Source: Bacteroidota bacterium (GTDB lineage: Bacteria; Bacteroidota; Bacteroidia; Bacteroidales; VadinHA17). Taken from it: DNA of 64,000 nucleotides. Positions 56,122 through 64,000 of this stretch are shown here, one piece after another; within the stretch, counting starts at the first letter, position 1, and each line of letters starts with the position of its first letter. A model generated the notes under the pieces. It ran no database searches, was not told the DNA's origin, and was given only the letters and a program-made list of their open reading frames with translations. Location: the NCBI GenBank assembly GCA_016718875.1, contig JADKBL010000007.1, positions 62,001 to 126,000 of the forward strand, read 5' to 3'. The position numbers and the translations under genes were made by a program.

Positions 56122-56673
56122 ATGGAAGATAGTTTTTACGGTTTTTCTGCTGTTTCGCTGAGGGGAAAAGAGATTGGGATGGATACCTTTAAGGGAAAGG
56201 TTATTCTGGTTGTAAACACTGCCAGTAAATGCGGTTTCACACCTCAGTATGAAGGGCTGGAGACGCTGTATAAAAAGTACGGGGAGAAGGGACTTATGAT
56301 ACTCGGATTTCCATGCAACCAGTTTGGGAACCAGGAGCCAGGTTCCGAGAAAGATATTGCTGAAGGCTGCCTGATAAATTACGGAGTCACATTTCCGATG
56401 TTCTCAAAAGTGGATGTTAATGGCAGCAATGCTCATCCTCTTTTCAGATACCTTAAAAAGAAGCTTTCCGGTTTCCTCATTAGCAGGATAAAGTGGAACT
56501 TCACCAAGTTCCTGATCGACAGGAATGGAATACCGGTTAAACGATATTCTCCTTCAACCAAACCTGAGAATCTGTCAGGTGATATTGAGAAACTAATTGG
56601 CCAATTAACCCTGCACCCTGCGCCTTACGAGCCCTCTACTACGTATAAATACCCCGTTGTAAATAGGCTTTAA
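56122..56673 (+). CDS. Glutathione peroxidase-like thiol peroxidase (cytoplasmic)
   Basis: A 183-residue Gpx without a signal peptide. NTASKCGFTPQYEGLETLYKKY carries the peroxidatic Cys37; FPCNQFGNQEPGS carries Cys65 and Gln67; IKWNFTKFLID carries the Trp and Asn of the catalytic tetrad. It reduces peroxides using thioredoxin in most bacteria. The C-terminus after IEKLIGQL runs on for about 22 residues (HPAPYEPSTTYKYPVVNRL) that look like translated spacer DNA. It differs from the exported copy at 31087, which lacks the CNQ residues. Confidence 0.92.
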   Translation: MEDSFYGFSAVSLRGKEIGMDTFKGKVILVVNTASKCGFTPQYEGLETLYKKYGEKGLMILGFPCNQFGNQEPGSEKDIAEGCLINYGVTFPMFSKVDVNGSNAHPLFRYLKKKLSGFLISRIKWNFTKFLIDRNGIPVKRYSPSTKPENLSGDIEKLIGQLTLHPAPYEPSTTYKYPVVNRL

Positions 56674-56701
56674 GCCTCTTTCAGTGCATCCATGGTAATG
56701 G

Positions 56702-56709
56702 TAAATTTG
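56702..56709 (+). promoter_or_regulatory. Candidate -7 box for the Hdr-like operon
   Basis: TAAATTTG fits TAnnTTTG, 34 bp before the ATG at 56744. A TTTC lies 20 bp upstream in the -33 position. Confidence 0.45.
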
Positions 56710-56743
56710 TGTTAAATCATTAACACCACTGAAGCCAGGATAC

Positions 56744-57478
56744 ATGGAAAATCTGTACGATCTGCTTACTGAAGATGTCCGGTTTGAAGAAGGCTTAAAG
56801 GCTTGTATGAATTGTGGTGTCTGCACAGCAATCTGTCCTGCGGCGGAATTCTATAATTATGATCCGAGGAAAATAGTGGACCTGGTTCAGTCACGTGATA
56901 ATGATGAGATAATAAAGCTTTTAAAAGCCGATTCTATATGGTATTGCGGTGAGTGCATGTCGTGTAAAACCCGCTGTCCGCGTGGAAATACTCCCGGATT
57001 TGTGATCATGGCACTCCGGACTCTCTCCCAGAAACTGGGCTATTTTGTTGAATCTGAAAAAGGACGACAACAGCTGGCTATCAAAAGGACTGTGGGTGAG
57101 AATATTTTTAAATACGGCTATTGTGCAGCAACATATGCCGTTAATCCAACACTTCATCCGGAACAGGGACCTATTTGGGAATATATTCTCGATAATTCCG
57201 ATGATGTTTTCGAAAGACTTGGAGGCCAGTTAAATGGAATAGGGACTGGTCCGCTGAGGAAAATTCCGCAGGAAGCGCTCGATGAACTTAAGAAAATATT
57301 TGATGTAACCGGTGGAACAGAATTCTTCAATACAATAGAAGAACATTCTAAAAGAAAAGCATTAGAAATGGGAATCGAATTCTCAAAAGGAACAGAGGAT
57401 GAATACTTTATAGAAGTATATACAACAAATAATGGTAATCATACTATAAACGACACTCATACTGAGCAGGATGAATAA
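56744..57478 (+). CDS. Heterodisulfide reductase subunit C-like [4Fe-4S] protein
   Basis: A 244-residue soluble protein with two cluster sites: CMNCGVCTAICP (residues about 23-34) and CGECMSCKTRCP (about 67-78), the HdrC/QmoC N-terminal pattern. The rest is helical, with NPTLHPEQGPIWEYILDNSDDVFERLGG, and no membrane segment. It passes electrons between the HdrB-like and membrane subunits. Its end overlaps the next gene by 8 bp, so the two are translationally coupled. It is the first gene of five in the operon. Confidence 0.9.
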   Translation: MENLYDLLTEDVRFEEGLKACMNCGVCTAICPAAEFYNYDPRKIVDLVQSRDNDEIIKLLKADSIWYCGECMSCKTRCPRGNTPGFVIMALRTLSQKLGYFVESEKGRQQLAIKRTVGENIFKYGYCAATYAVNPTLHPEQGPIWEYILDNSDDVFERLGGQLNGIGTGPLRKIPQEALDELKKIFDVTGGTEFFNTIEEHSKRKALEMGIEFSKGTEDEYFIEVYTTNNGNHTINDTHTEQDE

Positions 57479-58532
57479 GGAAGGCAAAAAGAAAATATGG
57501 TCAGATTATCAGAAAGAGATTGCTGATGATCATTTCTTTTATGTCAGATCATGCATCAGGCAGAGTTTTTTTCCTGGTTCGGAGCAGTTCTTTCTTAACC
57601 TGATGCGTAATGTTCTGAAGAAGGATGTTTATGAAAACCCGGCTCATACAACCTGTACAGGAATTGGATATCACAGTGATATAGTCCCTTCTGCCACCAT
57701 TATGACAGTAATAGCCAGGCATTTTGCTCTTATGAAGGAAGCAGGCTATAAAAATATTGCCATCTCATGTGTAACTTCTTTCGGTCTTTATACAGAGATA
57801 CTTGAAACATGGAAGCATTTTCCTTCAGAGCTTGCAAAAACACGTGAATATCTTTATAAGGCTACCGGAAGGGAATTTGATATTCCGGAGAACCTTGCTC
57901 ACACGAGTGATATAATTTACAAATTCAGGGATGAGATAGCTGCAAGGGCTAAAGTTCTTCTGGTAAATAAAGAAACAGGTGAACCTCTAAATATTGTGGA
58001 ACATATAGGTTGTCATTATGCCAAGATGTTTCCGAAATCAGGCATTGGCGGAGCAGAATTTCCTCATGTTCTGAGCGGGATGATCGATGCCTGGGGTGGA
58101 AAAGTCATTGATTATCCTGAGCGAAGGCACTGTTGCGGATTCGGATTCAGACAATACCTGGTTCAGGCAAACAGAGGTTATTCAGTAGCAAATACAGCAA
58201 AGAAATTTTCATCAATGAAGCCGTTTAAGCCCGATCTGGTCCTGACAAATTGCCCGGGCTGCAGTATGTTCATGGACAGATGGCAATACACAATTAAGGA
58301 GATGGAAGGGTTGACATATGGAGTAAATGGGGAATCGGTGCCTGTTCTTACCTACGAAGAGCTTGCAGGACTGGTTCTTGGTTTTAACCCATGGGACCTT
58401 GGAATTCAATATCACATGGTTCAATCTGAACCTCTTCTAAGAAAACTGGGAATTGAGTTTGATCCGGGAGATAAGTTCAAAACAAAAGACGGACACCAGA
58501 TGCCTTTACCTCAAAACCTTATTAACGTCTGA
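57471..58532 (+). CDS. Heterodisulfide reductase subunit B-like protein
   Basis: A 353-residue cytoplasmic protein with CCG-domain features: HIGCHYAKMFP (near 180), RRHCCGFGFRQYL (near 222) and LTNCPGCSMFMDRW (near 260), plus a Cys in the N-terminal TTCTGIGYHSD. In HdrB such cysteines hold a non-cubane iron-sulfur cluster that cleaves disulfides. Here the first half is poorer in cysteine than in methanogen HdrB. It overlaps the HdrC-like gene and is followed 2 bp later by the HdrA-like gene. Confidence 0.88.
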   Translation: MNKEGKKKIWSDYQKEIADDHFFYVRSCIRQSFFPGSEQFFLNLMRNVLKKDVYENPAHTTCTGIGYHSDIVPSATIMTVIARHFALMKEAGYKNIAISCVTSFGLYTEILETWKHFPSELAKTREYLYKATGREFDIPENLAHTSDIIYKFRDEIAARAKVLLVNKETGEPLNIVEHIGCHYAKMFPKSGIGGAEFPHVLSGMIDAWGGKVIDYPERRHCCGFGFRQYLVQANRGYSVANTAKKFSSMKPFKPDLVLTNCPGCSMFMDRWQYTIKEMEGLTYGVNGESVPVLTYEELAGLVLGFNPWDLGIQYHMVQSEPLLRKLGIEFDPGDKFKTKDGHQMPLPQNLINV

Positions 58533-58534
58533 TA

Positions 58535-59563
58535 ATGAGTAAAAATGTAATTGTTATCGGAGGAGGAGCAGCAGGGATTGAAGCAGCCGGACAGCTGGCT
58601 ATGGCTGGCTACCCGGTGATAATAATTGAAAAAGGACAGGAAATAGGAGGGCACCTCCTTGACTGGTATCACCTTTTTCCTGATCGTCGCAACAGTGTTG
58701 AAGTTGTTTCCTATCTCAATGATATTGCAGAGAACAGGAATATCAGTATACTCAAAAATAGACAAACAGAAAAAATTGAACGTAACAAGGGTAATTTCCA
58801 CCTGAGAACTTCTGCTGGTGATGAGATTGAAGCCGGTGCAATTGTTGTTGCTACCGGATTCGACCTTTTCAGAAGTGAGAAAAAGGAGGAATACGGATAT
58901 GGAATATATGATAACGTGATCACATCTGCTGACCTGGAAAAAATGTTCCGTGCCGGTGATATATTGCTTAAAAATGGAAAGGCTCCTTCAAAAATCGGAC
59001 TTGTTCATTGTGTAGGTTCCCGCGATGAAAAATCAGGAAACCTTTATTGCTCAAAGCTTTGTTGTGTAACTGCAGTTAAGCAGGCAATTGAACTTAGGGA
59101 AAAACTACCGTCATCAAAGGTTTTCTGTTTCTATATGGATATGAGAATGGGCGGAGCACATTATGAAGAATTGTATCTTGAAGCACAGGAAAAACATGCA
59201 GTGAGTTTCATACGGGGAAAAGTGTCAGAGGTTGGTGTGGCTCATAATGGCAGTCTGGTGATTAAAGCAGAAGATACCCTGGCAGGACGTCCTATCAGGA
59301 TTGAACTCGACATGCTGGTTCTGATGGCTGGCATGGAGATGTCGGAAGGAGGAAGGAAGATATCTTCAGATCTTCATCTTTCAACCGGGAGCAACAGATT
59401 TTTCAGCAGTATAGATAATCACTATGGCAGTAATCTAAGTAATGAAAACGGTGTTTTCTATGCAGGTACCTGTACAGCCCCGATGAGCATTCCTGAAACA
59501 ATTTCGCATGCGAGGGCAGCTGCCACCGAAGTGATAAGGTATATGAAAAATACCGGGAAATAG
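58535..59563 (+). CDS. HdrA/QmoA-like FAD oxidoreductase (short form)
   Basis: A 342-residue flavoprotein. It has the FAD motif VIGGGAAGIEAAGQLAMAGYPVIIIE (residues about 5-30), then ATGFDLF, VHCVGSRDEKSGNLYCSKLCCVTAVKQA with the Hdr-type cysteines, MDMRMGGAHYEELY and an NAD-type C-terminus (YAGTCTAPMSIPETISHARAAATEV). It lacks the extra N-terminal and ferredoxin domains of full HdrA (about 650 residues), so it is closer in size to QmoA. It should carry FAD electrons to the HdrB/C-like partners. Electron bifurcation is possible but cannot be judged here. Confidence 0.87.
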   Translation: MSKNVIVIGGGAAGIEAAGQLAMAGYPVIIIEKGQEIGGHLLDWYHLFPDRRNSVEVVSYLNDIAENRNISILKNRQTEKIERNKGNFHLRTSAGDEIEAGAIVVATGFDLFRSEKKEEYGYGIYDNVITSADLEKMFRAGDILLKNGKAPSKIGLVHCVGSRDEKSGNLYCSKLCCVTAVKQAIELREKLPSSKVFCFYMDMRMGGAHYEELYLEAQEKHAVSFIRGKVSEVGVAHNGSLVIKAEDTLAGRPIRIELDMLVLMAGMEMSEGGRKISSDLHLSTGSNRFFSSIDNHYGSNLSNENGVFYAGTCTAPMSIPETISHARAAATEVIRYMKNTGK

Positions 59564-59564
59564 T

Positions 59565-59909
59565 ATGAGCAGGTTCGGATTTACAATAACTAAAGCACGC
59601 TTCATCGATTACGAGTCGAATGACAGACGAATTTCAGAATATATTTCTGAAATGGAGCCTTCTTTCCTAAGGTGCATCGAATGCGGATGCTGCTCTGCAA
59701 CATGCACTGCAGCCGGCTTTACAAAATTCAGTCTCCGCGAACTCAATATTCTTATTAAAAGAGGTGAAAACAAAGAGATAAACAAAACAATAAGAAAATG
59801 CATGCTCTGCGGAAAATGTACTCTTGTTTGTCCGAGAGGCGTTAATACGCGAAATGTAATAACTCTTGCAAAAGAGGCATACCAAAAAGCTGAGAACCAT
59901 GCAGTTTGA
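59565..59909 (+). CDS. Small two-cluster [4Fe-4S] protein, HdrC-like
   Basis: A 114-residue protein with two cluster sites: CIECGCCSATC (about 36-46) and CMLCGKCTLVCP (about 82-93). It is a second HdrC-like subunit in the operon. The stop overlaps the ATG of the next gene by 11 bp (59899), implying tight coupling. No membrane helix is present. It probably bridges the flavoprotein and the membrane subunit. Confidence 0.88.
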   Translation: MSRFGFTITKARFIDYESNDRRISEYISEMEPSFLRCIECGCCSATCTAAGFTKFSLRELNILIKRGENKEINKTIRKCMLCGKCTLVCPRGVNTRNVITLAKEAYQKAENHAV

Positions 59910-61797
59910 TCCTTTTGTCATACCGTTTAACATTGGACTGTATTTTATAGTCCTGTATGCAGTGGGCCGCTCTGTAATCTGGTTCCGTGAACTGTCCAGG
60001 GCTGATAAATTAAGACTGCAGAGAGGTTTCTTCGGACCTGCTTTTGCAATGAGTCTTAAAGAGATCTTTATGGAGAGTCTGATTCACAGAAAGATACTTA
60101 AAACCAACTGGAGACTTGGCTATATGCATATGAGCCTGGCATTTGGCTGGTTCCTCCTTATATTTTTCGGAACAGTTGAAGCTGATGTGTTCGGAACAAA
60201 GCACCTCAATGCCCCTTACAAGGCAATATTTTTCAGGTTCTTTAATCCTGAACACGGCCGCTCAGGATTTGAGGCAGCATATGGCTTCCTGATGGATCTT
60301 ATTCTTGCCTTTATTCTTTCAGGACTTCTCCTTGCTGTACTGAAGAGATTCTGGTCCCCTGCAGTCGGGGTGAAGAAAACAACAAAACTCGGGGTATCCG
60401 ATAAAATTGCACTTACCTCGCTCTGGCTTATATTTCCAAGTCGCCTGATAGCTGAAAGCTTTACATGCGGTGCATATGAAACAGGCAGCTTTCTTACCGG
60501 ATCGCTGGGATCATTTCTGGCTTCATTCCTCCCTACCCAGGAGATGGCTTACCCATTCTGGTGGCTTTATTCGCTTTCACTAGGTACCTTTTTTATCTTA
60601 TTGCCTGTAACAAGGTATATGCATATACCGGCTGAGATCTTTCTTATTTTTATGAGAAACGCAGGTATCAGGACAGGAGACAGGGAAAGTTCATATTCAG
60701 AGGTTGAAGTACATTCATGTTCTTCCTGCGGTATTTGTATTGATACCTGTCAGCTGAACTATTCAGCAGGAATTAATACTATCCAGTCAGCTTACCTTAT
60801 GAAAGGAATCAGAAGAAATGAGGATGTTAAGGATATAGCAGAGAACTGTCTAATGTGCGGGAGATGCGACCAGGCATGTCCTGTGGGGATTGAGCTTTAT
60901 CCTATCAGAATGATGGAGCGGAGAAGGAAGAGTGCTGACCATGAATACAGAAACCTGTACAAAGGTTATCTGAGAAGCCGTTTTCCTCTGACACCTGAAA
61001 AGGATAATGAGACTCCTTCATACAGCTACCTTGCAGAAGAATCACCTGAAAAAGCTGATGTTCTATACTTTGCCGGATGCATGACTCACCTGACACCTTC
61101 AATTAAAAACTCAATGGTTGAGATCCTTAACGCTTCTGGTCTTGATTATAAGTTTATTGATGAGAAAGGCGGTGCCTGCTGTGGAAGGCCCCTGATGCTT
61201 GCCGGTCAGGACAGGGAGGCACGCGAACTTATAAATTTCAATTCACAAATGATATGGAAATCAGGAGCAAGCATGCTTGTTACATCCTGCCCAATCTGTT
61301 ATAAAGTATTCCGTGAAAGTTATCACCTTGACGTTGAAGTGCTTCATCACTCGCAGTTCATCAAGCGGCTGATTGACAAAGAAGCTATCTCACTTAAGTT
61401 CCTACAGAAAAATGTTGTTTATCATTCTCCTTGCGATCTGGGAAGAGGATCAGGGGTTTATGAGGAACCTAAGGAGATCCTTAAATATGTCTCACGACTT
61501 GAGAAGAGCCGATATGAAGATGCAGAGTCTTTGTGCTGCGGAGGAAGCCTTGGTAACCTTAAACTCAGTTCGGAACAGAGAAGAAAGATCGCCACTGATG
61601 CCGCAAATGAACTGACAGCCTCGTGTCCTGATATTCTTGCAACGGCATGTCCATTATGCAAAAAAACCTTTTCTTCTGCAACTTCAGTTAAAGTGTCTGA
61701 TATCTCAGAAATTGTTGCTGAAGCACTTACCAAAACCTCAGTACCAAAGTACAACGCCTTAAAAGCACTCTCAAAACCTGAGATGGCAAATGTCTGA
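59899..61797 (+). CDS. HdrE-HdrD fusion: membrane b-type cytochrome plus iron-sulfur/CCG disulfide reductase
   Basis: From the ATG at 59899 (MQFDPFVIPFNIGLYF) the protein has 632 residues. The N-terminal ~270 residues have about five helices of the NarI/HdrE type, with His in YMHMSLAFGW and YMHIPAEIF as likely haem b ligands. Cluster sites follow: CSSCGICIDTC and CLMCGRCDQACP. Two CCG domains end it, with GCMTHLTP...GGACCGRP...SCPICYK and HSPCDLG...LCCGG...ACPLCKK. This is an HdrE-HdrD (or DsrMK/QmoC-like) fusion that joins the quinone pool to a disulfide-type active site. It ends the operon. Confidence 0.9.
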   Translation: MQFDPFVIPFNIGLYFIVLYAVGRSVIWFRELSRADKLRLQRGFFGPAFAMSLKEIFMESLIHRKILKTNWRLGYMHMSLAFGWFLLIFFGTVEADVFGTKHLNAPYKAIFFRFFNPEHGRSGFEAAYGFLMDLILAFILSGLLLAVLKRFWSPAVGVKKTTKLGVSDKIALTSLWLIFPSRLIAESFTCGAYETGSFLTGSLGSFLASFLPTQEMAYPFWWLYSLSLGTFFILLPVTRYMHIPAEIFLIFMRNAGIRTGDRESSYSEVEVHSCSSCGICIDTCQLNYSAGINTIQSAYLMKGIRRNEDVKDIAENCLMCGRCDQACPVGIELYPIRMMERRRKSADHEYRNLYKGYLRSRFPLTPEKDNETPSYSYLAEESPEKADVLYFAGCMTHLTPSIKNSMVEILNASGLDYKFIDEKGGACCGRPLMLAGQDREARELINFNSQMIWKSGASMLVTSCPICYKVFRESYHLDVEVLHHSQFIKRLIDKEAISLKFLQKNVVYHSPCDLGRGSGVYEEPKEILKYVSRLEKSRYEDAESLCCGGSLGNLKLSSEQRRKIATDAANELTASCPDILATACPLCKKTFSSATSVKVSDISEIVAEALTKTSVPKYNALKALSKPEMANV

Positions 61798-61942
61798 ACA
61801 AGTCATTGTGGATAATTGTTTATGTCCTGTGCATAAGTTTGAGATATTTAGATTTACTTTGCCACTAATTTTACAACCGGATAATATTTATTAATCAGGT
61901 ACGTTTACATTTTACAAACAGAACTATTCAATTTCCTGAAAT

Positions 61943-62491
61943 ATGAGAAGAGCTTATGCAGTGTTGATGTTATTGATCGGGATCACTCTCTTTTACTCTT
62001 GCAGCAACAATACAAATACAATTAAACAGAAAACCATTCAGTCTTCTTTAAATAAAGTTGACCAGCAGGCCGACGGTAGCATTAAGCTTTATGTTCACAA
62101 GGCTGAGTGTTACAGTGACAAGATCAATCCTTCAAGCAATACTGCTGAATGGAATGTGTTTGTGTCAAAATCAGGGCGTTTCAACGTTTGGCTGTCAAGT
62201 GCTACAATCGATACCACAAACCTTGAATACGATAATAAAGTAATGCTTAGTGTCCAGGATAACAGACTTGAGGCTCAGCCCGGCATTGATAAGGTAATAT
62301 TGAATTCATCCGATGTCGATCTGCCATATTTCAGGGCTGACTCATTCATGGGTTCACTATACATCCAGGATACGGGACATTTTGCAATTCAGATAATAAG
62401 TGAAAAGATCCTTCCTGAAAATTCAACAGACGATTCAGGCAGTGAAAAGACAAAGCTTCTGTCAGTATTCCTTACTCCGGTAGTGAGGTAA
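61943..62491 (+). CDS. Lipoprotein of unknown function
   Basis: A 182-residue protein with a lipoprotein signal (MRRAYAVLMLLIGITLFYSC). The mature part has a beta-rich look: GSIKLYVHKAECYSD, WNVFVSKSGRFNVWLSSATIDTTNLEYDN, VMLSVQDNRLEAQPG and a carbohydrate-binding-module-like feel, but I do not recognise the family. It is convergent with purL, with a 10-bp gap. A real gene by length, signal peptide and codon usage. Confidence 0.72.
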   Translation: MRRAYAVLMLLIGITLFYSCSNNTNTIKQKTIQSSLNKVDQQADGSIKLYVHKAECYSDKINPSSNTAEWNVFVSKSGRFNVWLSSATIDTTNLEYDNKVMLSVQDNRLEAQPGIDKVILNSSDVDLPYFRADSFMGSLYIQDTGHFAIQIISEKILPENSTDDSGSEKTKLLSVFLTPVVR

Positions 62492-62501
62492 AAAAACCTT
62501 A

Positions 62502-64000
62502 TCAGGATTTTTTCTCAATCCATTTTCTTGCATTGACAAAGGCCATTATCCATGGCGTTACTTCGTCATTCCTCTTTTCAATAGGATAATATCCGCACTG
62601 CCATGGGAAATATGCCCGTTCAAGATGAGGCATCATAACAAGATGGCGGCCATCCTCTGAACATAATCCGGCGACGTCATGTTCCGAACCGTTTGGATTT
62701 GCAGGATAGGTATGATTGCTGTACTTCATTGATACCTTATACCTCTCCTCGGGATACGGGAAAACAAACCGGCCTTCACCGTGAGCTACCCATATTCCAA
62801 GTTCCATACCCTCCATATTTCCAAGCATCACCGAATTATTCGGCAATATTTTTACCCCGAGGAATCCCGATTCAAATTTATGTGAACTGTTGTGCTGAAG
62901 CTTTGGCATCTCTTTATGATCGGGATATACAAGACCCAGTTCCGACATAAGCTGGCATCCGTTACAGACTCCTAGCGAAAGAGTATCCTGGCGTTTATAG
63001 AATTTTTCAAGTGCTATCCTTGCCTTTTCATTATACCTGAAAGCACCTGCCCATCCCCTGGCTGAGCCAAGCACATCGGAATTGGAAAACCCTCCGACAA
63101 AAACAATCATGCTGATATCTTCAAGTGTCTCTCTTCCCGATATCAGATCGGTCATATGAACATCCTTAACATCAAATCCTGCCAGGTAAAGTGCATATGC
63201 CATCTCACGGTCGCCATTGACTCCCTTCTCACGTATAATTGCGGCTTTTATACCTGATTTTTTTCTTCTTTCAGGACTAATCCCAAGTGTTTTGAAAGTT
63301 CCGTCAAAATCAGCGGTATAGAAATTAAGGCCGTGTTTCTTATAGTTTTGAAAACGCTCCAGGGAGAGCTTTTCTCCCGATTGTTTTCTGTCGAGAAGAT
63401 AGGATGTTTTGAACCATTTGTCCCTGAGTGCATCAATATCAAGTTCAAGAGACCTTCGGTTGTTCTTTATAAAGAGCTTCCTGTCATGAACGGGATGTCC
63501 TATTGAGAAATAGGAGATGCCGCTTTCAAGAAGTATCTCAGCTACTTCAATTTCATCCCTTACCTGAATTATTACCCCAGGGTTCTGGCTGAAGAGCAGC
63601 TTTACGAGATCATCCTCTTCCATTGAAGTGAGGTTGATTGTTATTCCTCCTTCAGTATTTGAGAAACACATCTCCAGAAGGGTTGTCAGCATACCGCCGG
63701 CTGAAATATCATGACCTGCCAGTACCTTGCCTTTTTTAATAAGATCCTGGATAGTATTGAATGCTTCTTTAAAATAGGCAGGGTCTTTAACTGTGGGAGC
63801 TTCGCTGCCAAGCCTGTTAAGTATCTGCGCAAATGCACTTCCGCCAATTTTGAGACTGTCGCGACTCATGTCGATATAGAGCAGGCTTGTAAAAGGATCA
63901 TTGACAACAACCGGTTCCACAATACTCCTTATATCACTTATCTCACCTGATGCTGAAATGATTACAGTGCCGGGAGAGTAGACAACTTCATCCCTGTATT
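62502..64000 (-). CDS. purL: Phosphoribosylformylglycinamidine synthase (C-terminal part)
   Basis: The open frame continues to the right edge, so the N-terminal part is outside the window; the GTG at 63920 is internal. The visible ~499 residues include the ATPase domain (GSAFAQILNRLGSEAPTV, GHDISAGGMLTTLLEM, FSNTEGGI) and the glutaminase domain at the C-terminus, with FVGGFSNSDVLGSARGWAG, the nucleophile Cys in LGVCNGCQLMSEL, and a His/Glu pair in VAHGEGRFVFP. It is the single-chain large PurL that makes FGAM in purine synthesis. Confidence 0.95.
   Translation of the reverse strand, partial: YRDEVVYSPGTVIISASGEISDIRSIVEPVVVNDPFTSLLYIDMSRDSLKIGGSAFAQILNRLGSEAPTVKDPAYFKEAFNTIQDLIKKGKVLAGHDISAGGMLTTLLEMCFSNTEGGITINLTSMEEDDLVKLLFSQNPGVIIQVRDEIEVAEILLESGISYFSIGHPVHDRKLFIKNNRRSLELDIDALRDKWFKTSYLLDRKQSGEKLSLERFQNYKKHGLNFYTADFDGTFKTLGISPERRKKSGIKAAIIREKGVNGDREMAYALYLAGFDVKDVHMTDLISGRETLEDISMIVFVGGFSNSDVLGSARGWAGAFRYNEKARIALEKFYKRQDTLSLGVCNGCQLMSELGLVYPDHKEMPKLQHNSSHKFESGFLGVKILPNNSVMLGNMEGMELGIWVAHGEGRFVFPYPEERYKVSMKYSNHTYPANPNGSEHDVAGLCSEDGRHLVMMPHLERAYFPWQCGYYPIEKRNDEVTPWIMAFVNARKWIEKKS

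Overview
The window looks like chromosomal DNA of a Bacteroidota bacterium, most likely an uncultured Bacteroidales relative. Evidence: A+T-rich sequence, weak Shine-Dalgarno signals, TAnnTTTG-type -7 promoter boxes, many short lipoprotein signals, a two-component-regulator propeller protein, a Fib_succ_major lipoprotein, DUF5777 and YceI genes, a FeoA-FeoB fusion, and GH78/GH172 glycosidases. The lifestyle suggested is a saccharolytic, anaerobic or facultative organism with sulfur-compound respiration.

Layout. 0-2.4 kb: tmk (cut by the left edge), folP, the c-di-AMP synthase cdaA and a small membrane protein. 2.5-7.7 kb: an SPFH protein, a secreted unknown, a YhcH-family lipoprotein and feoAB. 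7.7-11.7 kb: two glycosidase lipoproteins, one a GH78 alpha-L-rhamnosidase. 11.9-17.3 kb: YCII protein, OB-fold lipoprotein, tetrahaem cytochrome c, prfC, acsA. 17.3-21.3 kb: two abutting sensor kinases, the upstream one a hybrid kinase with about 19 repeats of a 14/21-residue coiled coil. 21.6-27.1 kb: ABC-F ATPase, cupredoxin, Fib_succ_major lipoprotein, cold-shock protein, broken clan GH-A glycosidase. 27.1-31.6 kb: a nested palindromic terminator element, tRNA-Pro(TGG), UDP-xylose synthase and UDP-glucose dehydrogenase, CAP protein, glutathione peroxidase. 31.7-37.3 kb (minus): Rieske, haem lipoprotein, DUF5777, YceI and a propeller/SpoIIE phosphatase. 37.5-44.9 kb: metA, membrane proteins, then a polyphosphate neighbourhood (ppk1, sixA, pfkA, CHAD). 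45.1-50.9 kb: a sulfur island (psrA-B-C-like reductase, two split YeeE/YedE membrane proteins, an atypical rhodanese with one C-terminal cysteine). 51.0-56.7 kb: M1 peptidase, membrane protein, GH172, DUF3788, a second glutathione peroxidase. 56.7-61.8 kb: a five-gene Hdr/Qmo-like electron-transfer operon. 61.9-64 kb: an unknown lipoprotein and the C-terminal part of purL (cut by the right edge).

The two regions most worth study are the sulfur island and the Hdr/Qmo-like operon nearby. Together they could link quinone/disulfide electron transfer with sulfane-sulfur reduction, uptake and handling; this is inference from context.

A strong caveat: at least 13 genes carry reading-frame breaks, about 30 single-base indels in all. 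Almost all lie in homopolymers, and the protein resumes perfectly in the next frame. The simplest reading is residual sequencing error, so I annotate these as single genes spanning the breaks rather than as many small ORFs.
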